This document shows, piece after piece, positions 21,844 to 29,296 of a stretch of DNA of 35,964 bases. The notes beneath the pieces are model-generated. The model was not told where the DNA came from and did not search any database. It saw only the letters and a list, made by a program, of their open reading frames with translations. This DNA comes from a virus, in the IMG/VR virus record IMGVR_UViG_3300033148_002988, positions 1-35,964 of that record. One strand, 5' to 3'. Positions within the stretch are counted from its first letter, which is position 1. Each line of letters begins with the position of its first letter. The position numbers and the translations under genes were made by a program.

Positions 21844-23841
21844 CTAATTTATAATGGCGCTCTTACCTTGACTTTGTAAATCCCTTACGGTTTTTAGCTG
21901 GGCTTTGTTTATTCCCTTTTCTACAGCACTCTCTAATTCCTGCTCATTCAAATTTGACCCGTGAATTTCTACTTTTGTCTCGAATGTATTTGATGTAGGA
22001 GGGAAAGTAGATTGTAGTTTAGCCAGGGAGTCTACAATACTTGAATCGTTTATCATCTCAGCAGTTGTAACAACCCCGTCCCTCAAAGCCTCAGCTAGCG
22101 CAGGATTGTTAAACAGAACCTTTAGACCCTCAGGATTGTTTCTAATATTTTTTAAATTTTCTCTGCTTACTCTATTGTCTACTCTTAAACGTTTGTCTTT
22201 TTGTTGGGCCTCTTGGATTATTTCAGGGGAGAAAACTTTTTGCGCATCTTTTAAGCCATGCTTAGCAATAACCCTTTTTGCATTTTCTACCCTTTGCAAT
22301 CTCTCTGCTTTTTTAAATTCTCCCGACCTCTGCCTTTGTGTCTGAAGTCCGAGGAATTTACTAAGCCTTGGAGAAGCCTCCATAATAGCCTGTATCATCC
22401 CGTCTGTGATTATTTGACCAATCTGAAAGCCTATGTCAAAAAATGCCTTAGAGCCCACGAGAGCTATCTGCAATGCTGCTAAAAGAGCATCTGCTATCTT
22501 TTGTCTGTCTGCTGCAAACTCTTCATCTGTCAAAAATTTATTTATCTTTTTAACAATTCTTTTTACAAAACCCAAAGCTTGCTTTTCAAACTTATCAATA
22601 GCACGTAAAAATTGAGGCATACCCTCATCAAAATTATTTACGAGTCTACCAATGAGCGAGTCACCACCTTGAAAGAAAACTACCATGTCCTCAATAATCA
22701 AGAACATTGCAGCTACAGCAGCACCTATTGCTAGAGGAATTGCTAGAGCAGCAGCTTTCAAGGTAAATAATGCTACAGCAGCTGTTCTAGATTTTAATGC
22801 AAAAAAGACTAAATTTTTTCCTGCTGATAAAGCGAGTAGGCCTATATCACCTAAAAAGCCTACAACCCTTACACCCACAAATAAACTTAAGGCTGCAGTA
22901 GCACCTTTAATTACATTCTCAAAACCACCAAAGGAGTTTATTATAGCTTTAGTTATCCTATAAACACCTTTGCCAACTTTAACTAATTGCTTCATTCCTC
23001 GTACAAGTAGTTGAATAAATCTAGCAGAGTTTTGTTTTATTAAAACTTTGTTTGCTTGAATCCAATCAACTGTTTGATTCAAATAAGCCTTAGCCTCAGG
23101 TACTAAAGTACCCCCTATTGTAATAGCTAGAACTTGGATACTGTCTTTTAAGTTTGAGAAAATTCCTAATAGACTTGCAGATTGTCTTTCCATTAAACCT
23201 GCAAAACGACCTGAGCCGTTCGCTAAGTTTTGTAAAGCAGCATCTACAATTTCAAAACTCACAGCTCCTTTACTAATTAGGTCTGGAACTTCTTTTACAG
23301 CTACTTTCATTTGTGCAGCTACAGCCTCAAGGATTGGTACCCCTGCCTCTGTAAATTGCCTTACCTCGGTTCCTTTTAATCTGTCCGCTGTTTTTACCTG
23401 CCCGAACGCTAAAGTAAGCTGAGGTAGTTTTTCCCTACCTACAGCAGATGCAATGTTACCTAAAGCTGTTAGAGTCTTAATCATGTTTTTAGCTTGAATA
23501 CCGTAGGCAAGTAATTTTTTGGTTCCGTCAAAAACTCCCTTTAGTTCAAAGGGAGTTTTCTGAGCGAAATTTGTGAGGTCTGATATTAATTTTTTAGCTT
23601 TGTCCTTACTTTTAGTAAGAACTTCGAAAGCTATTTCTACCTGTTCGAAGTTTCCGGCTTCTCTGAGAAGTAGCCCAATGCCTGCACCTATTGCAGCAAA
23701 GCCAGCGCCTACACTTAAAGCTAAATTTCTTAAGCCTACCGTAGATTGCTTTACTTTTGCTATCCTAGCATCCATACGTTGTAGAGGTCTATCATCTACG
23801 ACAAACCCCCACTTGGTAACTAATTCTCTTACTGTCGCCAT
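21844..23841 (-). CDS. Tape measure protein
   Basis: A 665-residue tape measure protein that sets tail length; at about 0.15 nm per residue it predicts a tail near 100 nm. The N-terminal domain includes VGAGFAAIGAGIGLLL and the conserved FEVLTKSKDKAKKLISDL...FAQKTPFEL block found in many tape measures. A large hydrophobic region at about 305-400 could cross the host membrane during DNA ejection. The rest is long helices. AGAGGT lies five bases before the ATG. The gene begins three bases after the frameshift extension of the tail chaperone, the standard position. Confidence 0.9.
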   Translation of the reverse strand: MATVRELVTKWGFVVDDRPLQRMDARIAKVKQSTVGLRNLALSVGAGFAAIGAGIGLLLREAGNFEQVEIAFEVLTKSKDKAKKLISDLTNFAQKTPFELKGVFDGTKKLLAYGIQAKNMIKTLTALGNIASAVGREKLPQLTLAFGQVKTADRLKGTEVRQFTEAGVPILEAVAAQMKVAVKEVPDLISKGAVSFEIVDAALQNLANGSGRFAGLMERQSASLLGIFSNLKDSIQVLAITIGGTLVPEAKAYLNQTVDWIQANKVLIKQNSARFIQLLVRGMKQLVKVGKGVYRITKAIINSFGGFENVIKGATAALSLFVGVRVVGFLGDIGLLALSAGKNLVFFALKSRTAAVALFTLKAAALAIPLAIGAAVAAMFLIIEDMVVFFQGGDSLIGRLVNNFDEGMPQFLRAIDKFEKQALGFVKRIVKKINKFLTDEEFAADRQKIADALLAALQIALVGSKAFFDIGFQIGQIITDGMIQAIMEASPRLSKFLGLQTQRQRSGEFKKAERLQRVENAKRVIAKHGLKDAQKVFSPEIIQEAQQKDKRLRVDNRVSRENLKNIRNNPEGLKVLFNNPALAEALRDGVVTTAEMINDSSIVDSLAKLQSTFPPTSNTFETKVEIHGSNLNEQELESAVEKGINKAQLKTVRDLQSQGKSAIIN

Positions 23842-23844
23842 ATC

Positions 23845-24066
23845 TTACCTCTGCGCTTTTGCTGCCCGCTCTGCCTTAGCATGTTCGAAATTTTCGTTTT
23901 CGTCTTTAACATCTAAAGCCTCATGAGCATCTAAAACGTCTATTAAGGAGTAATGGTTATCATACTCCGTCAAAGTAAAAATCCCTCTCAAAATTGGCCT
24001 CCACTTGAATAGTTTTATATTCAAAGGCCCAGGGTCAAAAACCTCCCCCCTGTTTTTAGTCCTTAC
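23845..24066 (-). CDS. Tail assembly chaperone -1 frameshift extension (T domain)
   Basis: A 73-codon frame with no plausible start or ribosome site of its own, open through the end of the upstream chaperone gene in the -1 frame. It is reached by slipping at TCCAAAG (24072-24066), giving a 215-residue fusion. The product section includes LNIKLFKWRPILRGIFTL, then TEYDNHYSLIDVLDAHEAL and a charged end. It resembles the second domain of G/GT-type tail chaperones, with W, a helical pair and an acidic tail. It ends three bases before the tape measure ATG. It is not listed by simple start-to-stop searches. Confidence 0.7.
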   Translation of the reverse strand, partial: VRTKNRGEVFDPGPLNIKLFKWRPILRGIFTLTEYDNHYSLIDVLDAHEALDVKDENENFEHAKAERAAKAQR

Positions 24067-24491
24067 TTTGGACTTGATATTACGAGGGGTTCGTCGAAAA
24101 AATCTGCGTACTGCGCTTTCAGTACAAAATAAATTACTTTCATTAAGTGCCCTGGATAGCCTAAGAAATGAGTTTCGTACACAACCGGCTTACCATCACA
24201 AAGCATTTCCTCAGTGAAAGAATTTACTTTTTCTACAAATTCTTTTTCATTAATTTGAGTAATTAAGGATTTTATAGCTGGTACAAGTACTTCGGAATCT
24301 ACTTTGTCCATTAGTTCCTTTAGAGAATCAACCTGCACAAGGATAGTGATAACAGGCTCACCCACTAGTTTAACAACCCACGCTAAATTCAGCATAGCTT
24401 TGTCTGGATGCCACATGTTTACCTGATACTCGTGCATTACTCTGTTCTTACCTTTGCCACGAGCTAGCTTGAATTTTTCTGATGTTCTCAT
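24063..24491 (-). CDS. Tail assembly chaperone, short form (G-like)
   Basis: A 142-residue protein between tail tube and tape measure, the fixed position of tail assembly chaperones. It is helical, with a basic N-terminus (EKFKLARGKGKNRV) and the C-terminal motif HLMKVIYFVLKAQYADFFDE, common in this group. Chaperones of this kind bind the tape measure while tube polymerises and are absent from mature virions. Its stop UAA follows a slippery TCCAAAG directly, so some ribosomes should produce the longer form. The start follows AAAGGTCGAC, an element also found before the gene at 28805. Confidence 0.75.
   Translation of the reverse strand: MRTSEKFKLARGKGKNRVMHEYQVNMWHPDKAMLNLAWVVKLVGEPVITILVQVDSLKELMDKVDSEVLVPAIKSLITQINEKEFVEKVNSFTEEMLCDGKPVVYETHFLGYPGHLMKVIYFVLKAQYADFFDEPLVISSPK
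24066..24072 (-). promoter_or_regulatory. Slippery heptamer TCCAAAG for -1 ribosomal frameshift
   Basis: In the zero frame it reads T CCA AAG UAA; after a -1 slip, TCC AAA G. The A-site Lys tRNA re-pairs perfectly on AAA. The P-site Pro tRNA re-pairs at two positions with a wobble mismatch. The stop codon directly after should pause the ribosome. A weak stem CAGGG/CCCTG begins 13 bases downstream (24052-24030). Confidence 0.65.
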
Positions 24492-24515
24492 TTTTGTCGA
24501 CCTTTAAAATTAATA

Positions 24516-24959
24516 TTATGGAGCAGGTAATACGTCCTCTGCAATACCGCCGCCTGTAAAGAGTAATGCTCCTGTAGCAAAAACCCATTGTCTATCTGTG
24601 TTTTCTTTTGAAAACCCTTTAGCAGGAACTTTCTCTACCCAAGCCTGCGGAGCTGCAGCTTGCTCAGTACCGTTACCATCTTTTATCAAGATTGGTACTT
24701 TACCTGCATTACTAGTCTCATCTGCTGTAGCAAACCCTTGGAATATCCCGTTAGATAAAGATGTTTGCAATAGAGTGATAGTAATTTTTCCGCTTTTGTC
24801 GTTAGACTTAAACCTAGCTTGCTCACCATCAGCACCCCCTTGTTGAGTGAATGCCTCGCTATTTCTTTCTGCTGTAACAAATTCCCCATCAGCATAACCA
24901 CTAACGATATGACCGCCTACGGTAATACTAACTAAATCCGGGTCGAATGTTTTCCCCAT
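24516..24959 (-). CDS. Tail tube protein (DUF3277-like)
   Basis: A 147-residue protein that follows the sheath gene, as tube proteins do. The N-terminus FDPDLVSITVGGHIVSGYAD, then the acidic EFVTAERNSEAFTQQGGADG and SGKITITLLQTSLSN, match the DUF3277 tube family. The C-terminus WVFATGALLFTGGGIAED is the usual end strand. It polymerises into hexameric rings inside the sheath. High confidence from motif and order. Confidence 0.88.
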   Translation of the reverse strand: MGKTFDPDLVSITVGGHIVSGYADGEFVTAERNSEAFTQQGGADGEQARFKSNDKSGKITITLLQTSLSNGIFQGFATADETSNAGKVPILIKDGNGTEQAAAPQAWVEKVPAKGFSKENTDRQWVFATGALLFTGGGIAEDVLPAP

Positions 24960-24977
24960 AACTTTGATTCCTTATTA

Positions 24978-26318
24978 TTAAAGTGTAACGGTACCGTCAA
25001 CAACTGCTTTATGGATAGCTCCCTGTAAGCTAGCCTTCCAAGTAATGCCTCGAATAATACGAGCCGCTTTATCTGCCGGGTCTGCATCAGCAGCTAAAGG
25101 AACTCCTATTGTATAACCTTCGTTATAAATAGTTTTCTGTACCGCTTCAGAAAGTACAGCATTTAAGTCATTTTCTAATAATGCAATTCCCTTGTCTGTG
25201 TATGGAATTTTGTCATTATTAATTTTGGTAGCGAACATTCTTTCCTGAATCCTAGCTGTAACCCAATCATTACCTCGGATAACGTCATAGTATTCGCCTG
25301 ATGCCACGGTTCCGAACTCTGTGATATCGACCCCACCCACAGGAGTAAATGTGTTACCATTATTTCCGTGTATAATATCTTTGATTCCGTCGCTTAAATC
25401 ATCTGCAATAATACCCTTGATCTGCTGATCTGCCCAAGTTAGAGAGCCAGGGTCTTTAGGGAGGTTATCACCTAGCCAACCCATTTCAGGATAGTTAGCA
25501 GCATCAGCACTAAACATTCCTACCGTTCGATCTAAATTTTTAGCCTTTATTTTATAAAGGATGTGAGAAGTATCACCTAATACTTGAGCGTTAGGGTCTA
25601 AAGTTGTACAGAAAAAAGTTTTGAATTGAGCCTCAATGTAATCTGCTACAGGCTCCTGCTCTGCTTTGTCTCTAGACTGAATAGTTAGTACATACCAAGT
25701 ATCATCTACTAATCTAGCTCTAACGATTGACTCTATATATGTTTGAACTTCATCAAAATATTGAGTTAAAGTAATCGCTCCCGTAGTCTGCGAAAGTCCT
25801 GCTGTAACCTCAAGATCTTCTAACAATACCTCTGTATTTACAGCTGCACCTGTTACTAGGATAGTTCTGTCTGTAGTATTAATTACAGCTGAGGCTACCC
25901 CTGCCTCTCCCTGAATAGCTGTAGCTACTGCTGCAAGCGTGGTATCCGTGTCAGTAATGAAAGCTACTGGACCTATAGCATTACCGTTTACATCCATATT
26001 GATAACGTTGTCAGCTACAAAAGCACCCGCAAAAGTAATCAATTGAATGTGAGCTAAATCAGCTCCCTTTTTAATAACCCAAAATTTTGCAGTCTTTAGG
26101 TTTTGACTGAAATGCACAGTAGCAGCTTGAACTACTTCTGCATCTACTAAACCTAGTGTCAAGTCCACTTGCACTGCATCTACATCAGCATAGCTTTTGA
26201 TAACCCCTTGAAAGGTAGACCCCTCTGATACAAAAGCCGCTGTACCGAACCCTGCACGGGTCGGAACTTTTGTCTGTCTTGTAATGTTGACTTTAATAAC
26301 TGTGTCGAGTCCCGACAT
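24978..26318 (-). CDS. Contractile tail sheath protein (DUF3383-like)
   Basis: A 446-residue protein of the DUF3383 sheath family. N-terminal VIKVNITRQTKVPTRAGFGT and the later SRDKAEQEPVADYIEAQFKT with the LGDTSHILYKIK segment are characteristic. Residues about 110-190 form an inserted beta-module (VINMDVNGNAIGPVAF, then TLAAVATAIQGEAGVASAVI). The C-terminal domain (ARIQERMFATKINNDKIPYT) carries the strand that knits neighbouring sheath subunits. It identifies the virion as contractile. Order terminator, sheath, tube is standard. Confidence 0.92.
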   Translation of the reverse strand: MSGLDTVIKVNITRQTKVPTRAGFGTAAFVSEGSTFQGVIKSYADVDAVQVDLTLGLVDAEVVQAATVHFSQNLKTAKFWVIKKGADLAHIQLITFAGAFVADNVINMDVNGNAIGPVAFITDTDTTLAAVATAIQGEAGVASAVINTTDRTILVTGAAVNTEVLLEDLEVTAGLSQTTGAITLTQYFDEVQTYIESIVRARLVDDTWYVLTIQSRDKAEQEPVADYIEAQFKTFFCTTLDPNAQVLGDTSHILYKIKAKNLDRTVGMFSADAANYPEMGWLGDNLPKDPGSLTWADQQIKGIIADDLSDGIKDIIHGNNGNTFTPVGGVDITEFGTVASGEYYDVIRGNDWVTARIQERMFATKINNDKIPYTDKGIALLENDLNAVLSEAVQKTIYNEGYTIGVPLAADADPADKAARIIRGITWKASLQGAIHKAVVDGTVTL

Positions 26319-26335
26319 GCTCTACCTCCAAAAAA

Positions 26336-26941
26336 TTAAATAGTAATTAATCCTGTGTCGAGATCATATACCCCGTCACCATCTGTATCTACGCTGCCTG
26401 ACACTTCTGCACTATCAAAATAACCTGGCTCATCTACGATATCAATTCTAGTACTGCAGAACATTTCTAGTAATGCTCGTGGTTCTGTCTCTGTCTCTAA
26501 AAACTGAGAGATATCTGAGACGGTGCCCTTGTCATTTATTGCTATATTTTTTTCCTGAAACCTAGCCCTTACTGTAGGGGTATCTACGCCTAAATGCAAC
26601 GCATTTAGCATATCGGTAGCTCTAACAAAGTCTTTAAGCTTACCACGTTGGCCTACAGCCTTGCCTACAGCTTCTATTGATACTGTGAACTCTCTATGAG
26701 CCCTAATAACCATGCGGCCTGTAGCATTGCCGTTACTATCCTTTTCCATGGTTTCCTCATCAGAACCACCGATAGGATTAATATCTGAAAGAATTTTGAA
26801 AGAAAAATGAGGGCCCTCAGGTCTATGGTCAGAATGGTCAGACATGACTACACTATAGGCACCTTCATCAGTTATCCATTGCAGAAATGTATTCTCAATT
26901 GTACGGGTCAATTCTTTGACAATGTTATAAATTTTTGACAT
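26336..26941 (-). CDS. Tail terminator / neck terminator protein
   Basis: A 201-residue protein immediately before the sheath. The N-terminal helix (YNIVKELTRTIENTFLQW) precedes DHSDHRPEGPHFSFKILSDI, then a central helix VRATDMLNALHLGVDTPTVR and an end with VSDISQFLETETEPRALLEM. This layout fits the phage neck terminator group of LIC_12616-type proteins, which cap the tube-sheath and join the neck. The C-terminus is Asp-rich (VDTDGDGVYDLD), like a calcium-binding loop, but that is inference. It shares one base with the preceding gene. Confidence 0.7.
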   Translation of the reverse strand: MSKIYNIVKELTRTIENTFLQWITDEGAYSVVMSDHSDHRPEGPHFSFKILSDINPIGGSDEETMEKDSNGNATGRMVIRAHREFTVSIEAVGKAVGQRGKLKDFVRATDMLNALHLGVDTPTVRARFQEKNIAINDKGTVSDISQFLETETEPRALLEMFCSTRIDIVDEPGYFDSAEVSGSVDTDGDGVYDLDTGLITI

Positions 26942-27300
26942 TAGTTAACCCTCGCAGCAAGCGCTTGGAAATGAGCCATATCATCTAAGCCTTTGTATTT
27001 CTCAACTGAAATAATTTCAAACTCTTCTCCCTCAATCCTGAGATTGTCAGCTCTTTGCTTTTTCTTATCATCGTCAAGTAATAAGGGAATGGACACAAAC
27101 AATTCTACCACATACCTTTGTCTAAAGTTATCAGGCAAATTTTCCCTCTCACGTCCCCCAACGGGTTGCACGGACCCCATGGTTTTAAAAGGAGGCAATG
27201 CAGAGGCTTTTTGTTTCCCCCCGACTAATTTTGTCTTTGAATATCTAATTACAGTAATCTCGTCCGTATATAGATCATCCATAAGCATATCAAAACTCAT
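26941..27300 (-). CDS. Head closure / head-tail joining protein
   Basis: A 119-residue protein between connector genes and tail terminator. The pattern is an early strand ITVIRYSKT, a loop GSVQPVGGRERENLPDNFR, an Arg-Tyr strand RYVVELFVSI and an end EEFEIISVEKYKG. This is that of small beta-barrel head-closure proteins that extend the portal channel. No Cys. It overlaps the upstream gene by four bases and the terminator by one. Family level is probable; number of subunits and partners are inferred. Confidence 0.65.
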   Translation of the reverse strand: MSFDMLMDDLYTDEITVIRYSKTKLVGGKQKASALPPFKTMGSVQPVGGRERENLPDNFRQRYVVELFVSIPLLLDDDKKKQRADNLRIEGEEFEIISVEKYKGLDDMAHFQALAARVN

Positions 27301-28037
27301 TTCTTACCTCTCCTTTTAATCCTACGCTTAGCTGCTCTTTTAACTTTCCTGTACTTCACGCCTGCTCGTTTACTTATATGCCTAGCTTTAGATAATGCCT
27401 TACGCTTACCTTTCCTATAATTTACGCCTGCCCTCTTTTGAATATGCTTAGCGCTCTTTTTGATTCGTCTATTTTTTCTAAGTTTACGCCTACTCGGTCT
27501 ACTTTGTCTACCAGAAGCCTTATTAGTGCCCTCTGTGCTAGCTCCTATTCCTGCATTCGCTACAACAAAAGTGATAGATTGTTTTAACCTACCTGTATTT
27601 TGCAGAGGACTAGACGATCCTTTACGCTTAATAGTGGAGGGAGCATTAGGAGGCTCTTTTATATCTACGATTTTTTTCTGCATGAGAGATTGAATCTCAA
27701 GGCCAAGGATTTTGAGGGCCCTTACTGTAGTCATGTCTCCTTTACTCATACGGTAAAACAAACGTCTATTCAGTTTAACTAGTTTTCGGAAATTGTCGTC
27801 TATAGTAGTCCTAACAAAAGGACGAGCAGGGATGTGAGGATTACCTTTTTTCGAGATGGTACCGAACTCATTAAATGTAGCTATGTCTGTTACTGATGCT
27901 TTACTACCCGAGGAATGGGGTCTGTCGCCTGAGGTGCCTTGGAATCCAACTTTTACATGAGGGCCTCTTTTCACTTTGGCAATTTCTGCCATAGCCTCAA
28001 GATAACCCTTGTTGATATCCTTGGTTCGAATTGACAT
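27297..28037 (-). CDS. Neck / virion morphogenesis protein (Mu gpG / HK97 gp10-like) with very basic repeated tail
   Basis: A 246-residue protein. Residues about 45-80 show DIATFNEFGT...HIPARPFVRTTI, and 142-156 show SSPLQNTGRLKQSIT. Both are the signature of the phage neck protein family that includes Mu gpG and HK97 gp10. After residue 176 it departs from the family: about 70 residues, roughly half Lys/Arg, with two 22-residue repeats (197-218 and 219-240) identical at 13 positions. The extension may contact packaged DNA or host nucleic acid, or shield the neck. The core call is strong; the tail function is unknown. Confidence 0.8.
   Translation of the reverse strand: MSIRTKDINKGYLEAMAEIAKVKRGPHVKVGFQGTSGDRPHSSGSKASVTDIATFNEFGTISKKGNPHIPARPFVRTTIDDNFRKLVKLNRRLFYRMSKGDMTTVRALKILGLEIQSLMQKKIVDIKEPPNAPSTIKRKGSSSPLQNTGRLKQSITFVVANAGIGASTEGTNKASGRQSRPSRRKLRKNRRIKKSAKHIQKRAGVNYRKGKRKALSKARHISKRAGVKYRKVKRAAKRRIKRRGKK
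27318..27449 (-). repeat. Two 66-base repeats encoding basic tail units
   Basis: Units 27449-27384 and 27383-27318 encode two diverged 22-residue basic repeats (HIQKRAGVNYRKGKRK and HISKRAGVKYRKVKRA are their cores). The conserved part is HI.KRAGV.YRK.KR. The divergence between copies suggests an old duplication kept by selection. Confidence 0.75.
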
Positions 28038-28394
28038 TTAGCATACCAAGTAAGGAATGGTAATAAGAGATTTTCTTTCCTGTAAAAATTGTTTACCATA
28101 TGCAGTTTCTAAATAAGAAACATCTTTGTCACTATCACTTGTACCTGATACCTGAAACTCTATTTCACTCTTACCAATTTTTTTTCTTTTGACTGCTCCA
28201 TTCCCTTTACGAGAAAACATTGTCAAAAGATGAGCAGTAAGTAGGGACGTAGCAAAGTTAGCCTTAGCACCCCATACCGTTTCGTCGATATCAAGTTTAG
28301 CTAGTTCAATAAATTTACTTACTCGTGCGTTTTTCTGTTTAGCTAGCTCAGGAGCTATACAAATAACATCGTCGTAATCTGTCGTAATTGCCAT
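28038..28394 (-). CDS. Head-tail connector/adaptor (DUF4054-like)
   Basis: A 118-residue protein. The start is taken as ATG at 28394, with AGGTGG five bases upstream, rather than GTG at 28403. Helical content with FIELAKLDIDETVWGAKANFATSLLTAH matches the DUF4054/gp6-like adaptor group, where W-G and AH-L are conserved. An acidic patch and then a basic RKKIGKSEIEFQ strand follow. It likely sits on the portal and accepts the neck proteins encoded next. It joins the downstream gene with no gap. Confidence 0.75.
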   Translation of the reverse strand: MAITTDYDDVICIAPELAKQKNARVSKFIELAKLDIDETVWGAKANFATSLLTAHLLTMFSRKGNGAVKRKKIGKSEIEFQVSGTSDSDKDVSYLETAYGKQFLQERKSLITIPYLVC

Positions 28395-28406
28395 GGTCCC
28401 CACCTT

Positions 28407-28805
28407 TTAATCTTCTTTTTTTTCTGCTTTTGCCTCTACCATTTCTATCTGTTTTTCTATTTCACTAAATACGCCTGGTCTGTCCTCGACCTGTAGCCAT
28501 GATTGTAATAAAAGAATATCGTAAGTTTTTTTCACTAGAGGAATTGCTTTTTTAATATTTAGTTTTCTAAGAATTTCTTTGTCGTCTGTAGACTCACCTG
28601 CTTTAGTACTAGAAGCCGCTAACTCTATAACTAGAGTATTATCTTCTAGTCTCTTTACTATTTTAGGGTGGTCTTTTATATTTTCCCAGTCTGCATCGTC
28701 TACAGTATTTACACCCGGCATGAGTACTACATTTTTGTGAATGACACCCTCTTTATTTACGATAGGTAAATGGAGAGCATTAGGTAAGTTGTAATTTAAT
28801 AACAT
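28407..28805 (-). CDS. PGVN-motif protein A (FluMu/HI1506-like)
   Basis: A 132-residue protein. ATG at 28805 is preferred to an upstream TTG at 28820 because AAAGGT then sits at normal spacing. The N-terminal beta part contains VVLMPGVNTVDDADWENIKD; the rest is helical and charged with an EKKED end. The same PGVNT-ADxxxxK pattern is in the neighbour at 28824-29237, so the two are probably paralogs. Proteins with this motif occur between capsid and connector genes in Mu-like and related phages. Function is not established. A structural role is likely from position. Confidence 0.65.
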   Translation of the reverse strand: MLLNYNLPNALHLPIVNKEGVIHKNVVLMPGVNTVDDADWENIKDHPKIVKRLEDNTLVIELAASSTKAGESTDDKEILRKLNIKKAIPLVKKTYDILLLQSWLQVEDRPGVFSEIEKQIEMVEAKAEKKED

Positions 28806-28823
28806 GTGTCGACCTTTCAAAAT

Positions 28824-29237
28824 TTACTTTTTTGGTTTCTTATCCTCTTTCGCCTTAGCTTTTGCTGCTTTAGCATCTGCTGCTTTAGCATCTGCTGCTT
28901 TAGCATCTGCTGCCTTAGCTTCTGCTGCTTTAGCTTCTGCTGCTTTAGCTTCTGCTGCTTTAGCTTCTGCCTTAATCTTATCATCCTCTATTTTCTTAGC
29001 ATCTGCATCAGCCTTAGCTTTAACTGCTGCTTTTGCCTCTGCTTCATCCTCTAAAATCTGCTTACTCTTTTTATCCTGCATTTCGAATAATCTTTTTTTA
29101 GCTACTATAGTCTCAAAAGCAGGAATTTTAAGAGCCTTTTTCCACTTCTTAATGTCTGCCTTATTCAAAGTATTTACACCCGGAGCTAAACAAAGTCCTG
29201 CTGCATTTACTCTAGCGCCTGTATTAAATATTTTCAT
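28824..29237 (-). CDS. PGVN-motif protein B with Ala/Lys repeat tail
   Basis: A 137-residue protein directly after the capsid terminator. Residues 1-55 share CLAPGVNTLNKADIKKWKKA with the next gene, showing they are paralogs. From about residue 70 onward it is almost only Ala, Lys, Glu and Asp. Seven copies of the pentapeptide AEAKA/ADAKA are encoded by a 15-base tandem repeat, and the end is KEDKKPKK. This should form a long charged helix or coiled coil, similar in composition to TolA or histone H1-like proteins. Repeat number may vary among relatives. It could bind DNA or other virion parts; unknown. Confidence 0.65.
   Translation of the reverse strand: MKIFNTGARVNAAGLCLAPGVNTLNKADIKKWKKALKIPAFETIVAKKRLFEMQDKKSKQILEDEAEAKAAVKAKADADAKKIEDDKIKAEAKAAEAKAAEAKAAEAKAADAKAADAKAADAKAAKAKAKEDKKPKK
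28861..28965 (-). repeat. 15-base tandem repeat (seven copies)
   Basis: Seven near-identical 15-base units (top strand TCTGCTGCTTTAGCA or ...GCT) lie in frame in the PGVN-motif protein B gene. Copies differ at the first, ninth and last base. They encode AEAKA/ADAKA repeats. Confidence 0.9.
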
Positions 29238-29254
29238 AGAAAGAATTCCCTAGT

Positions 29255-29288
29255 AAAAAAGAAAACCAGAGAGACAACCTCTCTGGTT
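29255..29288 (-). terminator. Rho-independent terminator after major capsid gene
   Basis: On the - strand AACCAGAGAG (29288-29279) pairs perfectly with CTCTCTGGTT (29273-29264) over a 5-base loop, and TTCTTTTTT follows (29263-29255). It begins nine bases past the capsid stop and lies before the PGVN-motif protein B gene. It should reduce transcription of the downstream connector and tail genes relative to capsid. Confidence 0.9.
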
Positions 29289-29296
29289 AGATATAT

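Noticed and set aside
22685-22963. 92-codon + strand frame opposite the tape measure gene
   Set aside because: An Ala/Lys-rich antisense frame produced by codon bias of the real gene; no start signal.
28804-29253. 149-codon + strand frame rich in Ala/Ser/Leu repeats opposite the PGVN-motif protein B gene
   Set aside because: It is the complement of the 15-base tandem repeat in the real gene, lacks a ribosome site and runs against the operon.
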